The notes below the pieces were generated by a model. It was given only the letters and a program-made list of their open reading frames with translations. It was not told the DNA's origin and made no database searches. The position numbers were made by a program, and so were the translations under genes. Below are positions 9,766 through 19,337 of a DNA stretch of 64,000 nucleotides, piece after piece; positions within the stretch are counted from its first letter, which is position 1; each line of letters starts with the position of its first letter. Origin of the DNA: Proteiniphilum propionicum. Its GTDB lineage: Bacteria > Bacteroidota > Bacteroidia > Bacteroidales > Dysgonomonadaceae. The stretch is taken from positions 3,018,501-3,082,500 of the forward strand of contig NZ_CP073586.1 of the NCBI RefSeq assembly GCF_022267555.1, written 5' to 3'.

Positions 9766-10509
9766 TTCACTTATAACCGCTGTAATATCATCAATACAAA
9801 AATAAGAAGGAGTATTCATTCCCCAGTCTCCGTTATCGGTGGAGGAGAGTTCAAAATGAACACTTTTCACTTCTCCAAGCCCCATGAGATCAACCCATTT
9901 CCATTGATTAAGCAGTTCTGACTTGCCGTTACGGAAATCGGCAAGGTAAAACTCCACTGCCTGCGTGTCATTCCCCGCTTTATCTTTTCCCTTGATCTTG
10001 AGTTTAAACCAGTCGCCTTCCCCGAATTTTTTAGCAAATTGGTCCCCATTTTTCATGGAGAAATAGGCGTAGGTACTGTTGGTAACATACATTCCCTTAA
10101 CCCTGCAGGAAGTGCCTCCTTTGAAAGAAATTACAGCAGGATTATAATCTGTACTGTTTGCCGTAAGGTAAACTTTTCCTGTATATGCTTTTCCGGTGAT
10201 GGCACTATTGTTAGCATAACTTGCAGTTGTGACATCACTTTTATTAGTGTACATGAATCCACTCCAGGAAGAATCGGAAAAATAGTTGTCAAAAACGAAA
10301 AGATTATCCGCACCGCTGAACTGGTTTTTCCATATGGGACCATAATCGCCGGGAATTTCGGTTCCCGACTTGTCTCCGGTCCACTCGGTTTCGACTCCAG
10401 TTAGCTTGTTTTCCAGATCAACAACTTTTGTAACGGTTACATCATCATTCTCGCATGAAACCATCAGAAGAGAGAAAAGAGAAATTAAATAAAACAGGTT
10501 TTTTTTCAT
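9763..10509 (-). CDS. DUF4465-type lipoprotein, last gene of first B12 uptake operon
   Basis: 248 aa. A lipoprotein signal peptide with lipobox LLMVSC (Cys19) is followed by acidic residues (ENDD), which in Bacteroidetes favours export to the cell surface. The remainder looks like a beta-sandwich: aromatic-rich strands, WSGFMYTN, and the C-terminal YFCIDDITAVI typical of DUF4465 proteins. The molecular role is unknown. It sits last after btuB, btuG and another surface lipoprotein downstream of a cobalamin riboswitch, so an accessory part in corrinoid capture is a reasonable inference. About 200 bases separate it from the gene before; that gap shows no clear promoter or terminator. Confidence 0.75.
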   Translation of the reverse strand: MKKNLFYLISLFSLLMVSCENDDVTVTKVVDLENKLTGVETEWTGDKSGTEIPGDYGPIWKNQFSGADNLFVFDNYFSDSSWSGFMYTNKSDVTTASYANNSAITGKAYTGKVYLTANSTDYNPAVISFKGGTSCRVKGMYVTNSTYAYFSMKNGDQFAKKFGEGDWFKLKIKGKDKAGNDTQAVEFYLADFRNGKSELLNQWKWVDLMGLGEVKSVHFELSSTDNGDWGMNTPSYFCIDDITAVISE

Positions 10510-10712
10510 TTTGATACAATTAATTGGTTCAACTTTAGCATGTGTTGCTCTTAGAGCTTAATAGTTCTACATTGTATGTTTAGCTATACACCCATCGCAT
10601 TAACACATGCGAAAGTTCAGTTATTTGATTATTTGACATATAAAAATATACTGTATTTCCTGTAATGATTACTTAGTTGAACAGGCATTACAATTGTTTG
10701 GCATATTAAAAT

Positions 10713-11666
10713 CTACTGTTGTTGGAGCAGGTGCAGATCAATTACTCCACTTACTTCGGTGGAAGACTCTCCAATGCGTCCATTAAATTGGTTCACACCC
10801 GTATATATTTTAACAAAATCTATTCCGTCAAGATGTACTTTCTTACGGTTTGTATCTACAGCCCAGTCTATATCGAACTGAGCTCCTGAGCTGTTGTTAG
10901 GCATATTGTCGGCATAACCCCAGTCGTAAGAGTGCAAGGTGTAAGTATCGTTATCAACAGTGTTGTTGTCGGGAAGCCTTGTCCCGATAAACTGCATTTT
11001 ATCACTGTCTATCCATTGCGGGTAATAACTTTGCTGGTGAAAGGTAGTCTTATAAACATAACCCTCGCCATTTACGTTAGCGGTCCATTTGATATAGGCT
11101 GCATCAGTCACGTAAAAGAGCGATGGGTGAAGGACAGGAGTTTTATTTTCATCGGGCCTGTAGTAAGTGATTTCATAATTGTGTATGGTTTTCTCATTGT
11201 CATGTTCGCTTCCGGCAAGTTCGTACCATGGGTCATCGGGTTTCCCGTTTTTGTTGATGTCGGCAGATACCATCACAATACCCGGTTCACTATTGCCGGC
11301 GTAAGCATTTCCCAGTACTGCAAAATCGGCTTTACCAGGCACATTTTCAATGGTATGATCAAACCCCACTACTACATAACCGCCAAACCCGCCCAGCGAT
11401 ATCAGCCCACCTCTGTCACCGGCGATTTTTTCTTCGGCTTTTTTCGCCATTGTTTCGAATGTATCGCCTTCCTTATATTCCGGCAGTTTGTTCACAAACT
11501 GGCCCGGAGCAGGCATATACTCAAACACGCGGGTGAGATAGGGAGAGTGTTTTATTCCGGGGCCTTCTCCCTCATCAGTCACATCTCCTTCACTGCTGCA
11601 ACCCACTGGCAGAAGAATAAAGAAAAGGAGAAAGAAAAATTGAAAAAGCTGCCTTTGTTTTGTCAT
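10713..11666 (-). CDS. Surface lipoprotein of B12 uptake operon 1
   Basis: 317 aa. Signal peptide with lipobox ending at Cys23 (LLPVGC), then acidic residues. The mature part carries a domain seen again in the protein encoded at 31621-33339. Shared stretches include YMPAPGQFVN, LGGFGGYVVVGFDH, EPGIV and the loop DINKNGKPDDPWYEL, whose Asp/Asn spacing looks like a calcium-binding loop. The domain is typical of Bacteroidetes proteins annotated only as cell surface protein. Its place directly after btuG in a riboswitch-controlled operon suggests a cobalamin-binding or receptor-accessory role, perhaps like BtuH. That is inference; I cannot assign the BtuH family. Confidence 0.72.
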   Translation of the reverse strand: MTKQRQLFQFFFLLFFILLPVGCSSEGDVTDEGEGPGIKHSPYLTRVFEYMPAPGQFVNKLPEYKEGDTFETMAKKAEEKIAGDRGGLISLGGFGGYVVVGFDHTIENVPGKADFAVLGNAYAGNSEPGIVMVSADINKNGKPDDPWYELAGSEHDNEKTIHNYEITYYRPDENKTPVLHPSLFYVTDAAYIKWTANVNGEGYVYKTTFHQQSYYPQWIDSDKMQFIGTRLPDNNTVDNDTYTLHSYDWGYADNMPNNSSGAQFDIDWAVDTNRKKVHLDGIDFVKIYTGVNQFNGRIGESSTEVSGVIDLHLLQQQ

Positions 11667-11752
11667 AAGAATAATTTGATTTTTTTATTATTGCATATAA
11701 ACCTTTGCCATTCCTAATATCTATAAGGATGGAGCAATTAGTTCGATTTTGT

Positions 11753-12916
11753 TTATCTTCTCTTGGGGAGTAAAGCAAAATGCGCGGGAATATCTCCCGT
11801 TTGTATGCTCCATCGCTTTTTCCCTTTCCGGTTGAAACAATACAGAAATCCCGGATTAATATAATCTCCCGCATCAGTTATGTAGATATCTTTTGTTTCG
11901 GGATGTACCATTATACCGTAGGGAGTCTCAAATTGCCTCTCAGTACCGTCTGTAATGAAATGCGTATTTATAACTTCACGGGTAGTTGTATTAATGATGG
12001 TGAAATTGAACTTATTCACATTTGATGCTGCTCTCTCTTCAATACCAAAAAGATACAGTGAATCACCATCTATCTGAAAATTATTGACAGAAAGTAAAAC
12101 AGAATCGCTTACTATCTGCTTTTGCCGGTCGATAAAAAACAACCTGGAAGAATTGCCCCGATGATCACCACGTGAGGTGACCCACAGGTTACCTCTTTTA
12201 TCTGCTTTGATCAGGTGAAGATTGCAGCTCACATCAATACGTTTTTCTTCTTTAAATGTCGCAATATCTATCACAGAAACGGTTCTCTCATAGTTTGCAC
12301 TTTTTCCTGCTCCCTTGTAACCGCCGGAATTTGCTACATAAATCTTACCGTGAGAAATGGCAATTCCATCAGGCTGATATCCTACAACACATCTTTCTTC
12401 AACTTGCAGCGTCGCTGTATCAACCCTAGCCACATAGCCTCTTTGTTTATATTCGGGATCTATCTCGATAGGGCCTGCATAAGATGTAACGTAAGCATAC
12501 CTTTCGTAGAAGGCAATGTACCTGCAGTTGGGAATATCCGCCTGCCCGATTCTTTTTGCCGTATGTGCATCCATCACCTCAATTTTATTGGATGCGTTAA
12601 TGACAGCGTACAAGCGGTTACCATAAAGCTTAATGTCATTACCAACATCACCCAGCTCTTTTGGAACGGATGGATTCTGTACGGCGTAGATATTACGATT
12701 GTAGCTTCCGGAAACAAAGTCGTAATAATCTAGCGTTGCTTTGTTACTCCCCATATTTCCCTCATTCAACAGGTAAAAGCCGGCAAACCGGCCGGCTCCT
12801 GAGGCCCCGGGATCGGTAACGACAGCCTCAGAGAGCAGCAGCTCCACATCTTTTCGGCAAGAAGCAACAAGCATCGCAAAAACCAAAAGTGATAGTATGA
12901 TAATCTGTTTCTTCAT
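11753..12916 (-). CDS. btuG: BtuG-like surface cobalamin-binding beta-propeller lipoprotein
   Basis: 387 aa. Lipobox LVASC at Cys20, followed by RKDVE, compatible with surface export. The mature protein is a DUF5074/YncE-like seven-bladed beta-propeller: repeated strands such as NRLYAVINASNKIEVMDA, HGKIYVANSGGY, ISVID-type blades and DIYITDAGDYINPGFLYCFN. In gut Bacteroides, BtuG proteins of this family sit on the BtuB receptor and bind cobalamin very tightly. The start overlaps the btuB stop by 4 nt (ATGA), showing translational coupling. A paralogue lies at 33375-34511. Confidence 0.85.
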   Translation of the reverse strand: MKKQIIILSLLVFAMLVASCRKDVELLLSEAVVTDPGASGAGRFAGFYLLNEGNMGSNKATLDYYDFVSGSYNRNIYAVQNPSVPKELGDVGNDIKLYGNRLYAVINASNKIEVMDAHTAKRIGQADIPNCRYIAFYERYAYVTSYAGPIEIDPEYKQRGYVARVDTATLQVEERCVVGYQPDGIAISHGKIYVANSGGYKGAGKSANYERTVSVIDIATFKEEKRIDVSCNLHLIKADKRGNLWVTSRGDHRGNSSRLFFIDRQKQIVSDSVLLSVNNFQIDGDSLYLFGIEERAASNVNKFNFTIINTTTREVINTHFITDGTERQFETPYGIMVHPETKDIYITDAGDYINPGFLYCFNRKGKKRWSIQTGDIPAHFALLPKRR

Positions 12917-14955
12917 ATTTCCACTGTCAGTGTAATTCTATAGTTTCTTTTTGGCATTGGGTAGTTCAGAACCACCTCATAATCCTGACTGAACATATTA
13001 TTCACTTCTAAAGAGAGTTTTCCGTTGAATTGTTTCCGGGTGAATGAGCGGGCCAGCGATAAGTCGCTCGTGTACCAGGGTTGTTCATAATTCTCACGTA
13101 TATTGGCTGAGGAACGGTAACGCTCGCCTACATAGATAAAACTGTAGTTCAGATGCCACAGGCGATGACTAAGAGTAGCAACCACAGAACCGCTATGCCA
13201 CGGGATGTAAGCAATTTGTCCGCCATAAGTAATCTTTTCCAGCTCCTTGTTTGTCCGGCGTGTAAGATCCTGTGCCTGCTGCCAGGTATAGTTAAGCTTT
13301 ATGTTCAGGAGCCATTCTTTATTGAGCATTGAAACCGTTGAAACAGCAATATCTAACCCTTTTATCTCCACATTCCCCACATTCATCATCATCCAGCGGT
13401 ACATTCCATTTCCTTTAGGTACCGCGATAATCTTGTTGGTAACCAGGTTGAAATAGCCATCGGCCTGAATATCCCAATGCCGGATAATACCGTATGTGTA
13501 GCTTTTGGTATACTGTACGCCAATATTGTATTGACGGGTATCTTCAGGTTCGAGGAAAATGTCCCCGATATCTGTATAAAAGAGATCGTTGAATGTAGGC
13601 ATCCGGAATATATGTTTATAGAAAGCCCTGAGATTCAAGTCATGCAGAAAGTAAGGTTTGTATGAGACAAACAAGGCAGGGGTAAACCGCTGTATGTTTG
13701 GGCCGTTGTCCGGTGCTGAGGTTTCTGTTTCTGTATGGCCACTGATAAATGTGCCTAAAATGCTTCCCTGCATCTTCACCTTTCCAAGATCAACAGCAGT
13801 AGCAGCAGCAACCAGGTAAGTGCAACGCGAAGGCTGCACAAAACCATCGAGCTCGGAGCGTAGACCGTTCCATTGTAAATCGGCAGCCAGTGAAATATCC
13901 CAGTTCTTCAGAGGTTTATATTTGTTTACCAGAGAGAGATATGCCTCCTGCTGAGTGAAGGTGTTGTCGATATATATCAGAGTGGTATCGGGATTCAGGT
14001 AACGCATATGGTCATTAGCGTATTTTCCATTTATCAGTATATCATATTTCGATGATACCGATTTTTGGAAAGTCCCCTGAGTGAAGAAATTACGGTCCCA
14101 TTGCCTTTGAGAGCGTTTCCATACGTTATTGACAATAGCACCGGGTATACCTCTTTCAGAAGTGTAGAAATAAGTTTTCAGGTTCCAGTTACCTCCCGGA
14201 ACAAAACCATGCAGTCCTGTTTCCAGTCGCCATGCATCAACATCACCGTTTTGCCGTATAGCTGTGGTATCGTAAACTGCTTCTTTTGTGACAGGGTGAA
14301 CACGCTTGTACCGGTACTCGTATTTACCGTTTGCATGCACCCACTCCGCATTGAAATAGCCGGCGAGCGCCGATGCAATTTTTTGTTCCCATAATAACGA
14401 TGGGTTCAAAAGCCCGAACGATCCGGTACGTAAAATTCCTCTCAGATTGTACTGTTTTCCTTTTTTAAAGCGCGGGTAGCGTGTACGGAGATAGATGCTT
14501 CCTGATGAGCCGAAATCTTTGGCGGATTGAAAAATCTCACTTTTCTGTCCATTATAAAGTGTGATCGATTCAATATTATCAAGTGAGAATTTTCCGAGAT
14601 CTATCTGTCCGTTTTGTGCATTCCCGAGCTGAATGCCATCGTAAAATACGCCCATATGGTTTGTACCCATACTACGTATATCTACTGTCTTTAATCCACC
14701 GATGCCGCCATAGTCTTTTATCTGTACACCCGAAAAATAGCGGATGGCATCGGCAACAGACAGGCTGCTTAATCCTTTCAGTTCCTCTCCCGAAAGCTTT
14801 TGTGCAGGAATGATTTCGCGAGAGGACTTAGCGGTCACAATAATTTCAGGCAGTTGTTGCAGGCTGTCAGTATTATACTGAGCATAGATAGGGCTATGAA
14901 TCACCAATAAGGCAGCAAGAAAACAAAAAAGCGCTATTTTTATAAATGAGTACAT
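12913..14955 (-). CDS. btuB: TonB-dependent cobalamin receptor (BtuB), operon 1
   Basis: 680 aa outer-membrane receptor for corrinoid uptake. A signal peptide ends near IYAQ (about residue 26). A TonB-box-like LPEIIVTAKSS precedes the plug domain (about 45-160; LSVADAIRYFSGVQIKDYGG, VFYDGIQLGNAQNGQID). The 22-strand barrel fills the rest and ends in a C-terminal aromatic-alternating strand (NYRITLTVEI). No carboxypeptidase-like N-terminal extension is present, unlike SusC proteins. Specificity is inferred from the cobalamin riboswitch about 130 nt upstream and the btuG neighbour. The ATG at 14955 is preceded by TTCGGTAA, also found before btuB of operon 2. Confidence 0.9.
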   Translation of the reverse strand: MYSFIKIALFCFLAALLVIHSPIYAQYNTDSLQQLPEIIVTAKSSREIIPAQKLSGEELKGLSSLSVADAIRYFSGVQIKDYGGIGGLKTVDIRSMGTNHMGVFYDGIQLGNAQNGQIDLGKFSLDNIESITLYNGQKSEIFQSAKDFGSSGSIYLRTRYPRFKKGKQYNLRGILRTGSFGLLNPSLLWEQKIASALAGYFNAEWVHANGKYEYRYKRVHPVTKEAVYDTTAIRQNGDVDAWRLETGLHGFVPGGNWNLKTYFYTSERGIPGAIVNNVWKRSQRQWDRNFFTQGTFQKSVSSKYDILINGKYANDHMRYLNPDTTLIYIDNTFTQQEAYLSLVNKYKPLKNWDISLAADLQWNGLRSELDGFVQPSRCTYLVAAATAVDLGKVKMQGSILGTFISGHTETETSAPDNGPNIQRFTPALFVSYKPYFLHDLNLRAFYKHIFRMPTFNDLFYTDIGDIFLEPEDTRQYNIGVQYTKSYTYGIIRHWDIQADGYFNLVTNKIIAVPKGNGMYRWMMMNVGNVEIKGLDIAVSTVSMLNKEWLLNIKLNYTWQQAQDLTRRTNKELEKITYGGQIAYIPWHSGSVVATLSHRLWHLNYSFIYVGERYRSSANIRENYEQPWYTSDLSLARSFTRKQFNGKLSLEVNNMFSQDYEVVLNYPMPKRNYRITLTVEI

Positions 14956-15084
14956 TTACCGAATTTTATCCGGCGAAATAAATGCATCAACGAAAGCACG
15001 TTTAACAAAAAAACCAGAAGAAAAGTATGATCTGAAAGTCGTGTCGTTTGCAAGCCTTTTTCCCCGAAAGCCGTTTAACTTTTT

Positions 15085-15280
15085 TGAAACGCCGGCAGGT
15101 CTTCTGACTTACTCCTGTGTCTGAACGCCTTCCCATTCCGGTCTTTCGGAACAGTGGTCATAGAGATGTTTGTTCAGCACATATATGGAGTTCACAGCAG
15201 CGGGCCTGTTCAGGATTTGCACCTGATTCCCTTTTAATCACTCATTCGGTGATAATCACAAATAAGTGAAACCGTTGTTT
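15085..15280 (-). ncRNA. Cobalamin riboswitch controlling btuB operon 1
   Basis: The minus strand shows the ordered B12-riboswitch consensus: AAAAGGGAATCAGGTGCAAA, then TCCTGAACAGGCCCGCTGCTGTGAA, then the B12-box-like CCACTGT, then GGGAAGGCGTTCAGAC and the closing AGTCAGAAGACCTGCC. Core 15091-15236; the 5' boundary is set from the -7 box at 15286. The leader after the aptamer contains CTTTCGGGG (minus strand), a possible expression-platform element shared with the other btuB leader. It represses uptake genes when cobalamin is plentiful (family knowledge). Confidence 0.93.
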
Positions 15281-15285
15281 CGCGA

Positions 15286-15293
15286 CAAAGATA
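15286..15293 (-). promoter_or_regulatory. -7 box for riboswitch-btuB operon 1
   Basis: TATCTTTG on the minus strand matches TAnnTTTG and stands about 50 nt before the conserved aptamer start. No good TTTG -33 box is seen at 19 nt. Confidence 0.6.
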
Positions 15294-15442
15294 TAGAAAA
15301 ATTTCCAATATTTCTTTTTTTATGTAAGAAAACAAATAAACACGTCAACAACCTGAAATGTCTTTGAAATTAAAAACAAAAAGTAGAAAATATAAATAAT
15401 TTATAAATAACAGGTTTGTGTTTATGTTTGCACAGAGTAGGG

Positions 15443-15904
15443 CTATGACTGCATGCGGAAGGTAATATCGATAATATCCTCTTTACTGATTCGATACAAC
15501 CTCTGATTGGTCGTTTTTTTGCTTAACCCTCCCAGCGCTTCCAGATAGGGGCCTGTTTTCACATAATCAAAACGACCGGCAGCCATAGGATGCAGGTTGC
15601 TGTTTCCTGAATACCAGGCCGTTTTGAGCCATTCTCCCCAATTCATCCGGATATAGTATGCCAGCCGGCATACTTCTTCGGCATGAGCATCGCCCCCCAT
15701 AAAACAGATGCAGGTGATTGAATGCTCATAGAGCTGCAGCAGCCGCGAAATGGCCTCTTCGTTCAGTTCTTCACCTATGTCTTGCTGCAGGTGGGGACTG
15801 TGACACCCCTTGCAGCGGTGTGGACAACCCGACAGGTTGACGGCTAACGTCACCTCATCGGGAATTTCCTGAAAAACGATATCATAGTCTGTGTATTTAA
15901 GCAT
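15443..15904 (-). CDS. nrdG: Anaerobic ribonucleotide reductase activating protein
   Basis: 153 aa radical-SAM activase that installs the glycyl radical on NrdD. The [4Fe-4S] cysteines are C27, C31 and C34 in CPHRCKGC. CICFMGGDA is the GGE-like SAM-binding motif with a modified third residue. The C-terminal half contains the ETGPY-like KTGPYLE stretch typical of NrdG. It lies 100 nt after nrdD on the same strand, so the two are co-transcribed from the riboswitch-controlled promoter at 18531. Confidence 0.94.
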   Translation of the reverse strand: MLKYTDYDIVFQEIPDEVTLAVNLSGCPHRCKGCHSPHLQQDIGEELNEEAISRLLQLYEHSITCICFMGGDAHAEEVCRLAYYIRMNWGEWLKTAWYSGNSNLHPMAAGRFDYVKTGPYLEALGGLSKKTTNQRLYRISKEDIIDITFRMQS

Positions 15905-16004
15905 AAAAATTATCTTATGGTTGAAATATTAGCTTTTCTGTAATACCTTTATGGCATCTCATTCTCAAACATAGCTTTGGTATGCTTGAGACTAATGTAC
16001 AGCC

Positions 16005-18134
16005 TTAATAAATAATAGGTTCCTCTTTAGTCTTCTCTGTTATGTCCGGCTTTCCGTAATGTCTTCTTTCCGCTTCCGCCTGCCGAGCAGCCGAGAAGTT
16101 GCTCACTCTCTTCATATAACCGATAATGCGTGTGAGGTAATCCACATTCCGGGAGCCACACTGGGGGCATTCCTTCAGGTAACGCTTGTCGATGGCACCA
16201 CAATCGTTGCATACAGTGTTTGGAATGTTGAAGGTGAAATAGTTGCAGCCCTCGTGGGCTGCTACACGCAACAGCTGTCGGTATTGTGCTTTTGAGAGGT
16301 GTTCCTCCAGGTTCAGGTGGAGTGCCGATCCGCCCGTCAAATGTTCAATATAGTTACGTCCGTGCAGTCGGAACTTGTCGATCACATTTAGCGATGGATC
16401 TTCCACCCGGTAAAAATAGCTATTGTAGCAGTCGCGCGGCACGAAATAGCCGTCCTCCCTGTCCCATTTGGCATGTTTTACGCCTACATTTTCGGCAGGG
16501 ATCATCTCACAATTGAACATCAGTTCTTTAGATCGGTATTTTTTGTTGTATTGCTCAATAATTCCGAGCACCTCCTGCACGAAGGCCTTATATTGAGGAT
16601 TGTGATTGATGGCTATCCCCAGCGATTCGGCTGCTTCCACTAATCCATTTACGCCGATTGTAAGGTATTGGCGTCCGAGGTTGATGTATCCAGCGTCGAA
16701 CAATGGCAGCATCCCTTTTTGTTGGAACATCTTCAGGTTTTCATTATAGGCGATCTGCACCTTGTGTGTCAAATCCACCACCTCTTCAAGGAAAGTACCA
16801 TAGGGTTGTCCCGTACGTTTTGCAAACTGAACACAGCGGTTAAGGTTGATGGTGAGCACGCTTTTGGAACCGGTGGATACTCCACCCGCACCTAAGGTGT
16901 AGCTGAACCCGTTGTCCTGAATCTCGTTGCGCAGGCGGCAGCAGCTCGATAACGAGTCGGCATTGTCGCTCATATAGGTAAAGAAAGAGTGTCCTTCAGC
17001 ATACATTTCGGCGGTAAAATCGGCATATTCTGTATCAATCACATCCTCTTCCCGCGAGAGCAATGCCATCGTTTCCACCGGAAAAGTAAGTACGGTTTTG
17101 GTGCGTTCCTTGTTAAACCATTTCATAAAGCGTTTCTGCAACCAACTGAGCGATTCCCATACGGGGCGTGAGCCATCGGGGAACCGGAACTCGCCGAACA
17201 GGCTTTCGAAGTAGTACCTGTCGTAATAGGAAATGTTCCAGAAGACAGCCTGGAAATTGCGTGCTCCTGTGGGCTGGTTGATGGAGTAGACTATCTGTTC
17301 GAAACAGTCGGTAATTACCTTGTCGAGTGTACGCCTTCGTCTTGACAGATCTACTACCTCTGTGGTATGTAAAAAATAGTTGTCGCCATACTCTTTCCGG
17401 ATAAAATAATCAAGGTACATCAGAAACTCAGGAGTGGCGCAGGCACCACTAAGCATGCTCGATACAATGAATACCATATTGATGAATCCGCCGCAGAACG
17501 ATTTCAGGTTGGTGGGTGGGGTGGAGTTGCCCCCGACAGACAGGGTGCCGTTCAGCAGCCAGGGATACATGGTAATGCTGGCGCAGTAGTTGGCCAGGCT
17601 GGTTTCGTCGTTTTTATAAATGAAATGTTCTTTCAGCATGCCGATGTATTTGTCGGCAAGCTCCTTCCCGTACATCTCCTTCATCCTGTCTGTTATCATC
17701 TTCCTATTCAGGTCAATGAAGTTCTTTTTGGGTAGCTCGCCGATGAGTGTGGCAATGTTTTTCTTCTCTACATTGGCATTGGAATCGAACTTGCTTCCCG
17801 TGGCAGCATTCTGAGCGTTGCAATAGCTCATCAGGAAGTTCATCTTGCTCTGGATCTCACGTGTTTCGGTATGTTTCTGCCGGTAGAGCATGTATGATTT
17901 TGCAACAGCAAAGTATCTTTCCCGCATCAATGCTGTCTCCACCTGGTTCTGGATCTCTTCCACAGTCATTCCGTCAGAAATATGAAGGTGGGCAAGGAGA
18001 GTAGTGAAGTCCTCTTCTGTAGCAAACGAACCTACCGACAAAAATGCTTTCGCAATGGCATTTTCAATTTTTTTGAGGGAAAATAGCACCCGTTTCCCGT
18101 CGCGTTTCACAATCTGAATTTCATTGTTACCCAT
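16005..18134 (-). CDS. nrdD: Anaerobic (class III) ribonucleoside-triphosphate reductase
   Basis: 709 aa, normal length. Makes deoxyribonucleotides without oxygen and without B12. An N-terminal ATP-cone (about 5-95; IVKRDGKRVLFSLKKIENAI) gives allosteric control. The C-terminus holds the zinc site (CNDC and CPQC) and the glycyl-radical site RIIGYM, with the radical Gly at 672. The ATG at 18134 gives MGNNEIQIVKRDGKR. A cobalamin riboswitch precedes it, so the enzyme is made when B12 is scarce. This implies that a B12-dependent class II reductase is used otherwise; none is in the window. Confidence 0.96.
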   Translation of the reverse strand: MGNNEIQIVKRDGKRVLFSLKKIENAIAKAFLSVGSFATEEDFTTLLAHLHISDGMTVEEIQNQVETALMRERYFAVAKSYMLYRQKHTETREIQSKMNFLMSYCNAQNAATGSKFDSNANVEKKNIATLIGELPKKNFIDLNRKMITDRMKEMYGKELADKYIGMLKEHFIYKNDETSLANYCASITMYPWLLNGTLSVGGNSTPPTNLKSFCGGFINMVFIVSSMLSGACATPEFLMYLDYFIRKEYGDNYFLHTTEVVDLSRRRRTLDKVITDCFEQIVYSINQPTGARNFQAVFWNISYYDRYYFESLFGEFRFPDGSRPVWESLSWLQKRFMKWFNKERTKTVLTFPVETMALLSREEDVIDTEYADFTAEMYAEGHSFFTYMSDNADSLSSCCRLRNEIQDNGFSYTLGAGGVSTGSKSVLTINLNRCVQFAKRTGQPYGTFLEEVVDLTHKVQIAYNENLKMFQQKGMLPLFDAGYINLGRQYLTIGVNGLVEAAESLGIAINHNPQYKAFVQEVLGIIEQYNKKYRSKELMFNCEMIPAENVGVKHAKWDREDGYFVPRDCYNSYFYRVEDPSLNVIDKFRLHGRNYIEHLTGGSALHLNLEEHLSKAQYRQLLRVAAHEGCNYFTFNIPNTVCNDCGAIDKRYLKECPQCGSRNVDYLTRIIGYMKRVSNFSAARQAEAERRHYGKPDITEKTKEEPIIY

Positions 18135-18334
18135 TTTTTTAGACCGTTAAATAGTTAGATAAATAGATTGTAAGACTTTTTGATTATTGAATTTTAAAAT
18201 GTTGGGAGTGGGGCAGTCCTTCAGTCTATTAGTCTGAAAACCTCATGTCCAATAGTCTAAAACAATATGGATATTATGTGTATATCAATATTTCGACTGT
18301 CTTTTTACCCGAAAGAGATCAAAAAGTGTATAAC

Positions 18335-18524
18335 GCACCTGGCAGGTCTTCTGACTTACTCCCGTGTCTGAACGCCTTCCCGTTCCTGCTTATCGGAACA
18401 GTGGCTATGAAGATGTTTGTTCAGCACATAAAAGGAGCTTACAGCAGCGGGAACTGTTGCTGATTTTCACAGCATTCCCTTTTCATTTTATTTATAAAAG
18501 ACGACTATAAATAAAAACCAGATG
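18335..18524 (-). ncRNA. Cobalamin riboswitch controlling nrdDG
   Basis: The minus strand carries AAAGGGAATGCTGTGAAAAT, the CCCGCTGCTGTAA core, the B12-box-like CCACTGT, GGGAAGGCGTTCAGAC and AGTCAGAAGACCTGCC. Core 18338-18484, about 200 nt before the nrdD start. A CTTTCGGGT element follows at 18307-18316, resembling the one after the btuB aptamers. The 18135-18334 gap otherwise shows only loosely repeated AGTCT motifs. Confidence 0.93.
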
Positions 18525-18530
18525 TTGTCA

Positions 18531-18561
18531 CAAAGGTAGATTTACTTTTTTGAAAAAACAA
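18531..18561 (-). promoter_or_regulatory. Promoter of nrdDG riboswitch transcript
   Basis: On the minus strand TTG (18561-18559) and TACCTTTG (18538-18531) are separated by 20 nt, close to the Bacteroidetes consensus. The -7 box lies about 47 nt before the aptamer core. Confidence 0.65.
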
Positions 18562-18760
18562 TAATGTTTTCCTAAAAAGTTATCAACAGTTATGATTTGA
18601 AATCCTATACATTTGATTATTAATTTATTATATATTTTAGCAGGAAATTTGCATTGATTAATAAGATTAAAAGTTGTTCGTTTTGGTGAATAATAAAAAT
18701 TCAGTGGAGGATAAATAAGCCAAAGATAATTGCCTGCACGGGTTACTTTTTTAAAACGGA

Positions 18761-19255
18761 TTACAGAAACATCAAGATCAATATCAATATCTGCGCCGAG
18801 ATCACCCAGAGGAACATGGTCAGCGGGTAAACGGTAGAATAAGCCACTGCCGGGGGATCGTTTCCCGCTATGGAGTTGGAGTAAGCCAATGCCGGAGGAT
18901 CGGTCATGCTTCCCGACAACAATCCCGTCAAGGTAAAATAATCCAAGTGGAGCATTTTTCTGGCCACGCATTCTGTGAGCAGTAGCGGAACCGTCGTGAC
19001 GACGATCCGGTGTGAGATCAGCACCTTGTCCAATTCTTTCCAGTCCAGCTCCGTTGTTTCTCCCAGAAACGCCGTGACGGCTTCGGCCGCTGCTCCGGCG
19101 GTGATCAGTACAAATGTCACACCTAGGGAGATACCGAAGATCCTGATCTTTCCTAATGCCACTCCCGCAGATATCGTCAACGCGTATAGCAGGACGGTAT
19201 GGGCAATACCATCCTCGAAAAGAAGCGAATGGAACCACTCCATAAAGCTTGTCAA
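18761..19255 (-). pseudogene. Internally deleted YidE/AspT-family transporter gene
   Basis: Open frame of 164 aa that joins the two ends of a much longer protein. Residues 1-48 (FEDGIAHTVLLYALTISAG, KIRIFGISLGVTFVL) match the N-terminus of Bacteroidetes YidE/YbjL-type transporters, and residues from about 80 on (LDYFTLTGLLSGSMTDPPAL, VAYSTVYPLTMFLWVISAQ) match their C-terminus. The family is normally about 550 aa, so nearly 400 residues are missing, including the central TrkA-C domains and most helices. The junction is in frame around LITAGAAAEA. The product is very unlikely to transport anything. A different-frame ORF of 245 codons on the same strand is a shadow. Confidence 0.75.
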
Positions 19256-19337
19256 TTAAATTCAATAATGATTTTTAAGGCAGATGCCTAAGCCATGCCA
19301 TTTTTATATTTATTCCACTATTGATGCAAAATCGGTA

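Noticed and set aside
18528-19265. 245-codon minus-strand ORF
   Set aside because: It overlaps the YidE remnant in another frame; its Arg/Gly-rich translation has no recognisable domain, while the 164-codon frame clearly matches transporter ends.
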